Assembly: GCA_001724265.1 (NCBI GenBank)
Contig: MEDY01000089.1
Location: forward strand, 1-64,000
Origin: Rhizaria sp. SCN 62-66
Taxonomy: Eukaryota > Rhizaria, unplaced
Length of the DNA stretch: 64,000 bases
Direction: 5' to 3'
The position numbers and the translations under genes are program-made. Below the pieces are notes generated by a model. It worked only from the letters and a program-made list of their open reading frames with translations, had not been told where the DNA came from and searched no databases. Of the stretch, positions 51,114 to 61,305 are shown one piece after another (the stretch's first letter is position 1; every line of letters begins with the position of its first letter).

Positions 51114-53849
51114 TCACATATCCTCATCTTCTACCCTCGATGCAAAGTTGCAATGTATGATTGACACATTGGCATTGTATACACCGACACTGCATTTTTC
51201 AGTCCCACAGCGCGCCTGGAAGTGTCGCAACACCGTCGCATCGAACGGCTTGTTCCCGCTGTCGTGCGCCGCAGGCATAATGCCATCCACGCACGACATC
51301 ACGCGGCCGACGGGCACGGCGCCGTGCAGCAGACTCACGGGGCACGGCTTGAACACGATGAACCACGGCGTGTCGCCGGGGCCAGGTTGACTGCACCAGC
51401 GCTTCAAGGGTTCGGAAACCACAGATCGCGGGCACACCAGCACTGTGCCAACGGGGTGCGTCCCGGCGGCGCCCGCAGCAGTCTCGGGGAGCTCGCCGTA
51501 AACGGCGTCGCTCGCGGGCAGCGCGACGGCGGACGCCGCGTTGCACGGGAGCTGGTGATCGCGGCCCTCGCCGTGGTAAAGCGTAACAAAGGGCAGCGAC
51601 GCAGCCGCGCGGTCGGGAGGCACGAAACACGTGTGGAGCAGAGCACCGAGCGCGTACGAGTCAAGCGCAAGGCGGAAATGCGCGGCGTTGCAGGGAAACC
51701 TTTTGTCGTTGAGCCGGATGACGAGACTGTACGTGTGCTGCGCCTGCAACTCGCTGTCGATCACCATCGACATCGTCATCACAACGTCCGCAGTCATGCG
51801 CTCGGCCCCCAGCCTCTCCCAAGCATCGACGAGCACGCGCTCGCGCGCCCTCGCCTGCAACAAAGCCAGCGCAGCCGCGCTTGGCGCGCCGTTAACGCGT
51901 TGCGGGGGGACGGGAGTGACCGCGAGTGAACGCGTGTGGATATTGTACGCAATCCGCCGGGGAAAACCGCTTTCTTCACGACTGCACGCAATGTGGGCAT
52001 CGAACGCGGCTTGCCAGTCATCCTGATCCTGCTCCTGCTGCTGCTGCTGCTTTGCGTGTGCAGTCGTCTGGTGACCGCCGTGCTGCATGAATGCACGCAT
52101 CTCAACGAGGGCTTGTTGACGCGACTCCTCTGTCGCGGCGGCTGTGTCGGGCGCAATCACATTCATCCGCGCAAGCAGCGCGCGCAGTTGCGTCAGCTCG
52201 TGCAACACAGTGCAACCCCCGTCCTAGGCGCGCAGGCAGGCGTCGTAGCGCAGCAGCTCGAGCGCCTGCAGCCCGCGACAGGCGATGAACTCGGTCACGA
52301 AAGGGTTCCACGCCGCGATACCGCTGTCGCGCACAGTCAAGTCGGGCGAGGTGTCGCTGGTGCAAATCAACAAGTTGAGCAGGTGCAGCAGCTGTGCGAT
52401 GCGCCGTGCACTCGGTGGTGCTTCGGGACCCTCTTGACTCGGCGGCGGCAGCAGAGAGCGCTTCAGGAAGGCGCAGCACGTACCGACGGCGCCAGCCGCG
52501 AGCAGCTGTAGCGCCGCGCACGCCACGTCGGAGCTGCTCATCAGAACACTCTCAAACACAGAAAGCGTGCTTTTGAGAAACACTTCAGAGTTGGACTTAT
52601 AGTCACTGTAAAAATGATCATCAATATAGGCCAACAGTCGCTCGAAATATGGCGCCGTTGAGAGACGCTGAGCAAAACCAGAGACGTAAGCTGCAAAAGC
52701 GGCAAAGAGCCTCATTCGAAAGATCGCATTTTTCATCGTTCTAATCTTTTTCTCGTTAATCTCGCTGATCACGAGCTCAACGCGGCGCTCATTGAACGCG
52801 AGACTAAACGTCTCTGCATCAAACAAGTCGAGAAACATCTCCAGTGCGGGCGCCATAAGTGAGTCCAATTCCTCCAACATCGGCTCAAAGTCTTCACTGG
52901 CCGCAAAGTCCGCAAGGTCACTCCGCCACTGCTCTGCAACGTCAGAAGCATCACTAGGTGCGCCATCGCAATTGCCAGGGCCATCGCCGTTTTCGCTTTT
53001 GTTGTTATTGTCGCCACCACCCTCGAGATTGCAGCCGCAGGCAAAGATGCTCGCCAGCGCATCGCAGGCGGCGCGGTTGATGTACACGTCAATGCCGCCG
53101 AGCGCAGTGCGGCGCTGCATGACCTGGCGCCACAGCGGGACAAAGGCCGAGACGGCTGAGTACGGCAGCCGGGTCACTGCGGCCGCTGCTGAGGCAGCCG
53201 CTGCGGAGGCAGCCGCTGCCGAGGCGGCTGCAGCGGCTTCAGCGGGTTGGCTTGGGGCTGCTCTCAGCAGCGCGACGAAGCACTTGGACATATCGCAGTA
53301 GTTTGAGTCGCCCCGCCTCATTGACGACGGGCTGGCCAGCTCGAGCTGCGCGCTGTGCATATACCAGAACACGTGCTCCAGGGCGGCAAGCGCGGCGGAC
53401 GCCGGGATTGTCGCCTTGCGGGCTATATTTACGATGATGCGGAAGACGAGGGCGACACGTTTGGGGTTGCTCTGGGGAGCACTAAAACAAGGCAGGAGAG
53501 CAGTCACCTGCTCGACGGCGCCGCACGCGATAAGACAAGCCCCGCCGTCGTCGGTGCTGGCAATCAACTGAAGCAGCGCCAATGTCATCCAAGCGCGCTC
53601 CTTGCGTCCTGTTGTCCTTGTCCTGGAGAGCTTGCTCCCCCCCGCGTGGGCGGTGTAGGCGGCTTGCATGAGCCACTGCAGGAGCAGTGGAGCAGCACCG
53701 CTTTCGCTGAGAATTTCTGCCGCGTCGGGACGCTCCTGACAAACGGCATTAAGCTCGAGCAAAGCAGCGTCAAGATCGGCTGCTGCCAGCGAAGTGACCC
53801 GGCTGATCGCGACGTGGCAGCTTTCAAGGGACAACTCAGAGGAGCTCAT
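51114..53849 (-). CDS. ARM-like helical protein with a degenerate cyclophilin-like C-terminal domain
   Basis: The intron-less frame from ATG 53849 to TGA 51116-51114 encodes 911 residues if the TAG at 52226-52224 is read through. Residues about 20-180 and 330-540 are alpha-helical with Leu/Ala spacing and phrases such as AAPLLLQWLMQAA and ACGAVEQVTALL, typical of armadillo-like repeats. They are interrupted by an Ala-rich run and by a Gly/Asn/Asp loop (about 265-295). After a Gln-rich linker, residues about 715-895 resemble a cyclophilin: TYSLVIRLNDKRFPCNAAHF matches the first strand and helix, and TPWFIVFKPCP...GAVPVGRVMSCVDGIM matches the late FFI...HVVFGRV segment. The usual catalytic Arg and QGGD motifs are not evident, so proline isomerase activity is doubtful. 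The domain calls are by eye and the cellular role is unknown. Confidence 0.65.
52224..52226 (-). other. In-frame TAG in the ARM/cyclophilin-like gene
   Basis: This is codon 542, with context YDACLRA-TAG-DGGCTVLHELTQL. The helical pattern continues past it and the frame stays open for another 370 codons. Confidence 0.8.
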
Positions 53850-55038
53850 TACGACCAGCAGTAGTTGGAGCTACTTCTCGTAAAATTCCTGGAAAACACG
53901 ACCAAGACTCAGACCTCGAATAGAAACATGTAGTTTGACCTTAGAAAATTGTAGAACAATGCCCACGTGCGAACTTTGGTATGGACTACTCTTCACGCGC
54001 ACAACATGTAACATGGTAAAGAGCGGGGGAGGGGGGATCGGGAGGAGTGAGAGTTTGGACTGCAAATGACAGATCAGTTGACAGCGGCATGCGATCTTCT
54101 TCACTTCATAGAAAATAAGGAAATCAAGTAGAAAACACGAGTTCAAGTTGTACATAAGCAAAAAAGTGACATTGTCGATGGATTTACATCAAAAAGTAAT
54201 TCCATATCCACGATGACGTCGCCCAAACCAAATCGAGCAACGCACCACAAACGCGTGTTACAATATTGTTTGTACGCTTTCATGACGAGAACTCCTCTAA
54301 AGAGAAGAGTTATGACGCGCAGATGTTTGTGCACGTATCAATCACGTATGGATCTCTTTAGTCCCTTTGTTTTTATGTCCGCACACATGTGCATTCCCTT
54401 TCAAGTCGTTTAAGACATCCTGCACGAGAGCATACATTTCGGACTCACCGATACTTCGTAAAAGTAGATCGATACATTCGACTGAATATTGACGGTGATT
54501 CGTGAAGTGAGTCTGTGTTATGTATGACTTAAAAGATTTGGGTTAAGTAGATCGAAGTTGTAAGCGTGTACATCGTGTACTTTTGTAAGAGTGTACTTCT
54601 CACAAGGCACTGATGCAACTTACAGGATTATATAATGCCAACGGCAAGCCACACAGGATCAACAACAAAAGAAAAAAAAAAAGAGTGGGAAAGAGAAGAT
54701 GTCATACAAAAAGAAACAAAACGAAGAGAGAAAGAAACAGAAGAGTGTGCAGGCTTCTTTTGCACACGTGACAGGAAAATAAAAAAAGATCAAAGAGCTG
54801 GGTAAAACAACACGTGACAAAACCAACTTTAATGTAACAGGAACAAAAACGCAAGCACATCACAACACACGATAAGTACGTACTAACGTCCATCGTCGTA
54901 ACGTGCGCTTACGTTTACATCCGAGCGAGTCTGGGAGAACCACCCAAGCAACGCGACCTCACGAACCTCTCCACGACAACACAGCCTGACTTAATAGCGG
55001 CGGCGCGGCTTAACTTACTCGAGGTGACGCGGCTTAAC
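53850..55038. other. AT-rich spacer between two minus-strand genes
   Basis: It should contain the promoter of the gene starting at 53849 and the 3' UTR of the Scd6/LSm14 gene. A small hairpin (GTGTGCA 54745-54751 with TGCACAC 54761-54767) is present. No reading frame is supported, and the 17-bp repeat at 55004-55044 is listed separately. Confidence 0.5.
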
Positions 55039-55044
55039 TTACTC
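55004..55044 (-). repeat. 17-bp direct repeat spanning a stop codon
   Basis: CGCGGCTTAACTTACTC occurs at 55004-55020 and again at 55028-55044. On the coding strand each copy reads GAGTAAGTTAAGCCGCG. The upstream copy holds the real GAG TAA end of the Scd6/LSm14 frame. The end of the giant gene (50043 onward) carries a close relative, GAGTAAGTTTAGCCGCC. Confidence 0.65.
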
Positions 55045-57165
55045 GCGCCAGGCGCCGCCTTTGCTGGCGCCGCCCTTCTTGGCGTGGCCGTTGAGCCCAA
55101 ACGCGTCGTCGTTGTCGTCGTCGTCACCGAAGTTGTTCTTGAAGCGAGGCTTATAGTCGTCGTTGTTGTTGTTGCCGCTGCCGCCACGGCCGGCGCCGCG
55201 GCTATTGTTACCGTCGCGGCCGCCGTCATTGTTGCTGCCGCTGGCGTAGTAACTGTTGCGGTAGCCGCCGCCGCTGCCGCCGTCGCGACTGTTGTTGCCG
55301 TCACGGTTGTTGTTGCTGCGGAAGTTGCCACGGTCGTTGTTGTTATTATTATTATCACGGTTGTTGCGGAAAGTGCCACGGTCACCGGAGTTGTTGTTTC
55401 CGTTACGGTTGAAGCCACGGCGGTCGTCACCGTTGTTGTTGCTGCGGAAGTTGCCACCGTCGCGGTCACGGTTGTTGTTGTTGGAGCGATCACCGCCGCG
55501 GCTATTGTTGTTGTTGTAGCCGCCGTTGCGGTCACGGTTGTTGTTGTTGTTGTTGTTGTTGCCGCCATGATACCCGTCCGCGTTGTTGTTGTTGTTGTTG
55601 TTATTGCGGTACTTATCGTTGACAGCGCGCACCTCCTCCTCGCCGAACGCCTCGCTGTCCTTCTTCAGGCCGCCACGGCCGCCGACATGGCCGCCGTAGC
55701 CGCCGCGGCCGCTGTGGCCATGCCCGCCGCCGGCCGCCGCGGCGCTGTGGCTGCGTGTGTTGACGGAGCTCGATATCGAGTCGAAGAAGGACGCCTTCTT
55801 GTCGTACACCTTGATCGCGGGCACAGTGACAGGCTTGCTACCGTCAGCAGCGTCGCCCGCGAGCGCGGCGGGGGCGGAGCCGTCAGCGCCGGCGGCCGCG
55901 GAGGAGGAGGATGCGAGAGACAGGTCGGCGAGCTGGGACTTGATGAACTGGCTCTTGTCGAAGAGTTGGTTCGAAGCCGCGATGTCGAAGTCCGGCTTAA
56001 CTTCCACCGGCGGCTTAACATTCGAAGCAGCAGCGCCACCGGCAGCCTTCTTCGAGCCAGCGCCAGCGGCGGCGCCGGCGGGGGCAGGGATGACGGGGCC
56101 GGAGGAGACGATGGCCGAGTCGGCCGCGGCGATCTTGCTGATCTTGGCGATCTCCTGGAGCCGGAACGTCACGAAAGTGGTGATGCCCGGCGTCTCGGCC
56201 ACGGCGGCAGGGTCCCCGGCCGGCACGCGCGCCTCCGTGCCCTTGACGGTGACGTTGTTGAGTGTGATCGTCTGCGTCGCGTTGTCGATGGCGGAGACGA
56301 CACCGACGTACCGCACATGCGCCTTGGTGACAACGGACATCGTGAGGCCGATGTAGTTCATCGCGGACGGCGCGGGCGCGGCAGCAGCGGGGGCCGCGGG
56401 CGCGGCAGCGGCGGCGGCAGGGGCCGCGGCAGCGGCGGCGGGCGCAGCAGAGGCGGCAGCAGGAGCGGCAGCGACGGCGGGGGCAGCGGCGGCGGTGGCG
56501 GCAGCAAGCTTAGCGGCGGCTGAGCCAGGGGCGATGCCGGTGTAGCTAGCAGCAGGAGGAGCAGCGCCAGCAGCAGGGGCGGCGGCGGCGGCACTGGCGG
56601 GGGCGGCGGCAGGGTTGGGCGGGGTGTAGTAGAGTCCGTGGGGGGCGAGGTGCCCGTGGGCCGCCGCGGAGGCGCCGTGAGCGCCGTGGTGCGGCGCAAG
56701 CCCGGGCGGCATGCCCATGCCCATGCCGCCCATGCCTGGCAGCCCGTGGACGGGGATGCCGTGGCCGCCGTGGAGGCCGTGTGCGCCATGGGGGCCGTGC
56801 GGTGAGGCGACGCCGTAGACGCCCGGCGGGGGGATGCTGTAGTAGCCGCCCGGAGGGAAGCCGCCGGCGCCAACGTAGGGCGGCGGCGCGAGGCCCTGTC
56901 CGGGGTTGGCGGCGCCCGGGGGCGGCGGGGCGTGTTGGTAATGCGTGGGGGGCGCGTAGTGAGGGTTTGCGTGGGGGTGGTAACCGCCGCCTGCGTGGCC
57001 GGCGCCGGCGGGGCCGGTGTGGGGCGGGTAGGCCATAACGCCGGGGGGCGCGGTGCCGGCGGCGGCGCGGGACGCGGAGGAGTTGCCAGCGTTGCCGCCA
57101 GCGTTGCCAGCGGCAGGGGCGGCGGCGGCGCCCTGGGGCCGCTTGGGGTGGGGTTGGTTGGACAT
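55039..57165 (-). CDS. Scd6/LSm14 (RAP55) family P-body protein
   Basis: The 708-residue intron-less protein shows the family's full order of motifs. After a Gly/Pro/Ala/His-rich N-terminus, an LSm14-type domain starts at about residue 269 (MNYIGLTMSVVTKAHVRYVG, then IDNATQTITLNNVTVKGTE and the FR-QEIAKI end). An FDF-type segment lies near 388-410 (PDFDIAASNQLFDKSQF), an FFD box near 450-465 (YDKKASFFDSIS), a TFG box near 500-520 (KDSEAFGEEEVRAVNDKY), and an Asn/Arg/Gly-rich RGG-like tail to about 690. Family members bind the helicase DDX6/Dhh1 and eIF4G or decapping factors and repress translation in P-bodies. The N-terminal extension before the LSm domain is unusual, since in Scd6 and LSm14 the domain is at the N-terminus. 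The start at 57165 is the first ATG, and the stop is TAA. Confidence 0.9.
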   Translation of the reverse strand: MSNQPHPKRPQGAAAAPAAGNAGGNAGNSSASRAAAGTAPPGVMAYPPHTGPAGAGHAGGGYHPHANPHYAPPTHYQHAPPPPGAANPGQGLAPPPYVGAGGFPPGGYYSIPPPGVYGVASPHGPHGAHGLHGGHGIPVHGLPGMGGMGMGMPPGLAPHHGAHGASAAAHGHLAPHGLYYTPPNPAAAPASAAAAAPAAGAAPPAASYTGIAPGSAAAKLAAATAAAAPAVAAAPAAASAAPAAAAAAPAAAAAAPAAPAAAAPAPSAMNYIGLTMSVVTKAHVRYVGVVSAIDNATQTITLNNVTVKGTEARVPAGDPAAVAETPGITTFVTFRLQEIAKISKIAAADSAIVSSGPVIPAPAGAAAGAGSKKAAGGAAASNVKPPVEVKPDFDIAASNQLFDKSQFIKSQLADLSLASSSSAAAGADGSAPAALAGDAADGSKPVTVPAIKVYDKKASFFDSISSSVNTRSHSAAAAGGGHGHSGRGGYGGHVGGRGGLKKDSEAFGEEEVRAVNDKYRNNNNNNNNADGYHGGNNNNNNNNRDRNGGYNNNNSRGGDRSNNNNRDRDGGNFRSNNNGDDRRGFNRNGNNNSGDRGTFRNNRDNNNNNNDRGNFRSNNNRDGNNSRDGGSGGGYRNSYYASGSNNDGGRDGNNSRGAGRGGSGNNNNDDYKPRFKNNFGDDDDNDDAFGLNGHAKKGGASKGGAWRE

Positions 57166-57917
57166 GGGGTGCGCCAACAAACTAAGCACAAAGCGGGAGA
57201 AAGAGCACGGTTATAGATGGATAAAGAGGTGAGGTGTCATATATATGTGTGCGATTGGCGAGGAGGCGCAGGGAAATGGCGCGAGAGAGCCACGAAGTTG
57301 GGGGCCAATCAAGGCGCTCGAGGCGAAGGGCGAGCCTGCCAAAGAAAAGAGATACATCGTCGCGAAAGAGCAAGAGTATAATGAATAAAGAGAAGACTGC
57401 GCAAGATCTATGTCTGTTTGTTGTGGAAAGAAGGACTAGATCCGCGCAGAACGGTACTTTCATGATTCGCCCGTTTTCAAAAATAATATTCACAGCCAGC
57501 CACTGTTCTTCGATGGACTGACTGAGTCGGTCGTCGGTCGTGACTCTGTTCGTGGTGGAGCTGACTGACTGTGAGCGACCTAACTTTGCTCTCAGCGAGT
57601 CAACAAACCGGACTGTGAGCAGCCAGCCAGCTTCGGCCAGAGACTCAGAGGGTGGCTTTCGAGTGAGGTTTGCAGCGCGTCGTGTGCGTTATATCGCTCG
57701 TGTGATAGATTCGTAGTTTTTTTATTAGCGAATATACGTCGTATTCTACCAGTGAATATTATTCAGTGGTCTCTATGCGCTCACTAGTGCCCACAATTGC
57801 TTCAACAATACCTCGCCCCAATCCTCACTCACCCCCACGCCACTCTGCCCACAACTTCGCCGCTTCCCTGCTCACCTTTTCACTTCTCCGTGTCTGCTTT
57901 TGCTGCCCACAGTTCCG
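57166..57917. promoter_or_regulatory. Divergent intergenic region, Scd6/LSm14 and QCR8
   Basis: Both promoters lie in this 752-nt interval. Around 57520-57660 it is rich in short GACTGACTGA/GTCGGTCG-like motifs. A pyrimidine tract ending in CCCACAG (57907-57912) sits six bases before the QCR8 ATG and may be the acceptor of a 5'-UTR intron. Confidence 0.45.
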
Positions 57918-58371
57918 ATGGCCGGTGACCCGATCCCTTCCAAGCGCCCCGTGATGCCCCGCATGGAGACCTGGTGGACCAAGTACCGCCACGTCTCCGG
58001 CATGGTCGTCGAGACCATCTCGCCCCACCGCCAGAAGATCATCACCCCTCTCTTCCGCAACATCCCCACCAAGCTCGGCCACCACGCCGCCTCCGTCGCG
58101 CCCGCCGTTCCCTTCCTCCTCGGCTACCTCGCCCTCAAGGGCTGGCTCACCGAGTACGTTCCACACACACTCTCTCAATGCTACTCACTTGATAGAGGCA
58201 GTTGCTCATGCTTCGCTCTGTCTCGTCGCAGTCCGGTTCTATTAGGCTTTCGCGTTGTATCCATGAATATTTGCTCACGCTTGCTCTTCTACTATCCTTT
58301 CATTCTTTTGTGCTTTTGTTTTGCGCGTCCACAGGAAGGCGGACAAGATGCACCGCTCCCACTGGGATTAA
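57918..58371 (+). CDS. QCR8: Ubiquinol-cytochrome c reductase subunit 8 (QCR8/UQCRQ-like)
   Basis: Exons 57918-58153 and 58335-58371 are joined in phase 2 and give 90 residues ending in TAA. The intron is 181 nt with donor GTACGT. The sequence fits the family: HVSGMVVETISPHRQKIITP and LFRNIPTKLGHH correspond to the SPFEQ...GIPN region. They are followed by one membrane span (about VAPAVPFLLGYLALKGWL) and a short charged tail ending HRSHWD. Length is close to the usual 80-110 residues. QCR8 is a small inner-membrane subunit of respiratory complex III next to cytochrome b, so its presence implies aerobic respiration. Confidence 0.8.
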
Positions 58372-59309
58372 GCGACTCACCTCGCCCCCAGTCGTGCTTC
58401 GAGTGCTGACACTCTTGATTAAGAGCCTGCCGCTGCTCGTGCTGCTGAGCTGGTGCGATGACGCGCTTTGCCGCTCGCCGTTTGCGACGACAGAGTGCGT
58501 GTAAGCAACGCTAAGCAGCACACAAGCTGTTCTACAGCAACTGCAGCTGCAGCGAGTGCTCTGAAGCTATTGTCCTTCTTTTCTTTCTTTTTTTTTCAAG
58601 CTATTTTCGTTTCCTTTTCGTCTGGAGATCCTGAGTCTGCTTCACTTTTGCCTGTTGACGCCGCACTTGCAGCAGCGCACCCGCGTTTACTGCGCACCCG
58701 CGTTCACTGCGACCTTGTGGGAGTCGTGAGCAGGTGGCTTGCAGACAGACTTGGAATCTTTTCTATTTTATGATGTTCGTTTTCTCTCTCACGCACGCGC
58801 AACTATGCGTGCGTGCCCCAGCAGAGTTGGTTTTGTGTAATTTATGAGCTCCCCATCGGCGCAACCGTTGGTGCTGCTCCTTGTGTGCTCACTAGCAGCT
58901 GTTGTTATGCAACAGCAGCTGTGGGGGAGTGATCACGGCTCGGTTTAGCCCTGGGATATGCGTCTTGGGGCGTCTAAGCAAACGCATTTGCGTCATACAG
59001 CCTTCTTTTGTCACATATATGCCATCCTTTCTCTTGTATCGTTGCTAGTCGCTCTGTTCTATCACATTTGGACTCTGCTTGTTGTCAGTTTGTGGTCACT
59101 TGTGGGGGGTGGCAGGGCTCTGAGATAGGCGTGATTTGGGGTCAAGTTTGATTTGCATATGCACTTGTATCCTCCGCATAATACGAATGGTACTGCGCAA
59201 GCCGATATTAACTAACACGCACACCCACAAATCTATTTTGAAATTTTTTCCACGACTCATCTTTGTGCTCATATATCGTCGTCGCTGTTTCTCTCTCGCC
59301 ATTGTGCAG
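58372..59309. other. Spacer between QCR8 and COQ9
   Basis: It holds the 3' UTR of QCR8 and the promoter of COQ9. A 17-nt tandem repeat of the form GCGCACCCGCGTTyACT occurs near 58676-58709. Sequence just before 59310 (CGCCATTGTGCAG) looks like an acceptor placed exactly at the COQ9 ATG, so a 5'-UTR intron is possible. No gene is supported. Confidence 0.45.
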
Positions 59310-61270
59310 ATGTGGTCTCGCCTCCGCCTTGCCCGCCCCCTCGCGGCGCGCTCCGGCCTTGCCACCGTGACCTCTGCGCTTGCCACCCAGCGCCTTGCCA
59401 CTGCCGGCCCTCTTGCCGCCCCCGCGCGCCCGCTCTCCCTCGCCAGCCTCAGCTCCAAGCCTGCGACTATGAAGACGGGCTCGACTGCAAAGCCCTCCTC
59501 TTCTGCGTTCGCCCGCATTACCCTGACGCGCCTCGTCTCGGTCACCTCTGTCGCCGCGGCCCCCGCCCGCTCCGTGTCGGCTTCCGCAGCGCTGTTCAGC
59601 TAGCCGCAGGGTGTCGTGATCGACATCGACCCCACCGCGACCGCGCGCGTCACCTCCTCCTACCCCTCCTCCGCCGCCAACTCGAGTGACGCCAGTCCAA
59701 GCTCTGGCACGGACACGACCGAGGCGGACGCGGACCTGCGCACGGCGCTGCTCACGCAGGCGCTGGCGTATGTGCCTGACTACGGCTGGAGCGACGAGGC
59801 GCTTCTCAAGGCTCTCGCAGACAATGGGCTCTCGGCCTCGAGCTTCGGTTTGTTTCCCAACGGCGCAGGGGACCTGGTCGAACACTTTGTCGCCACCGCC
59901 AACGCCGCCACTATCAACCAAATCCAGGTATGTCTTCACACTTTACTACAAAAGAAGGGAATATCTTGCTATGAAGTTGTTTTATCCCGTTTTATGTTCG
60001 TTTGAAGTCGCATGACGCTATGCTAAAGTTGTCTCATGCTTTAAAGCTCACTTGACACTTGCTATGTTCTTTTGTCGTTCCGACCCTCACAGGACCGCCC
60101 CGACTTCGACACGATGCGCACCCCGGCGCTGCTGACGGCGGCGCTGCGTCTGCGTCTGGAGCAAAACATTCCATACCTGCCCCGCCTCTCGCAGGTACGT
60201 CTTGTTGGATCGTAACTTTGAGCGAGGATATCTCGCGCCTGTCACAACATATTGTGTTTATTTTACAACATTTCGGTATATTATACATGTATTTGTATAT
60301 AAATATTGTTTTATATCCATATAACTCAACTATGCTGACGTATCTCCCTTCTTGTGTCCCCGCCCTCGTGTTTGTTCACACTCGTCCCCTCTCAGGCGCT
60401 GTCCGTGGCGCTGCGCCCGTCGGCCGTGGCGCCGCTGGCCACGCACGTGGGCTGGCTCGTGGACGACCTGTGGCACCTGGCGGGCGACACGGCGACCGAC
60501 TCGGCCTGGTACACCAAGCGCGCCTCGCTGGCCGCGGTGTATCTCGCCACGGAGCTCTACATGATTACCGACAAGTCCCACGGGTTCCAGGACACGTGGG
60601 CCTTCCTCGACCGCAGGATGAAGGTACGGGCTTATGTTTATTGCCTCATTGACAGAGCTACCCAGAAGATAAACAGTGAGATGCCGTGTTATCCTCCGGG
60701 GTGCAACTTCAAAACTATTGCTCAGCCACTTTATGACGATTTGACTCTCTTCATTGATGTTATTTCAGAATTTTTAGATTGAAATAATGAGTTTTGCTGA
60801 CTTCGATTTTTCTGTTTTTAATATCCTCTCACACAACATCTATTTGCATTCTCTGTATCTCAATCATCCTTCCCTCCCACTCTCTAGGACGCGGCCTCCG
60901 TGTCCACGCTGCCCTCGCAGGCGCAGGACACCGTCGTCAAGGTGGCCACCACCGCGGGCGAGATTGTCGCACGCATTATGGCCGACTTCGCCCCTCAGGG
61001 CGCCTCGGGGGCCGCCGCCTCCGCCGCCGCCTCGGCCTCAGCGGCCGCGAGCTCGATCACCGCCGCGTTCTCCAACGTCGTCTCCAGAGTCGCCAGCAGC
61101 GCCAACAACAACGCCAATACCGCGAATACTCACAGTGCCACTGCTGCCGGTGCCGCCGCCGGCGCTGCTGCGGGGGCAGCCGTTGACGCCGCCGTTGACG
61201 CCGCCGCTGGCGCTGCTGCCGGCGCCGCAGCCGGTGGCACTGATGCCATCAAGGCCACGGCCGACGCCGC

Positions 61271-61305
<35 letters not shown>

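Noticed and set aside
55024-56523. Long plus-strand frame of about 500 codons
   Set aside because: It is antisense to Scd6/LSm14 and rich in Val/Ala because it is the complement of Asn/Gly codon runs. The opposite strand has the complete motif order of a known family.
58202-58504. Possible second small hydrophobic protein overlapping the QCR8 intron and 3' region
   Set aside because: It overlaps the QCR8 splice acceptor and exon 2, its hydrophobicity comes from pyrimidine-rich intron sequence, and no family fits.
10233-59603. In-frame TAGs as pseudogene decay or sequencing errors
   Set aside because: Only TAG occurs in frame, never TAA or TGA, and the same genes show no other disablements except the single frame break in the giant gene. 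Random decay would produce all three stops.
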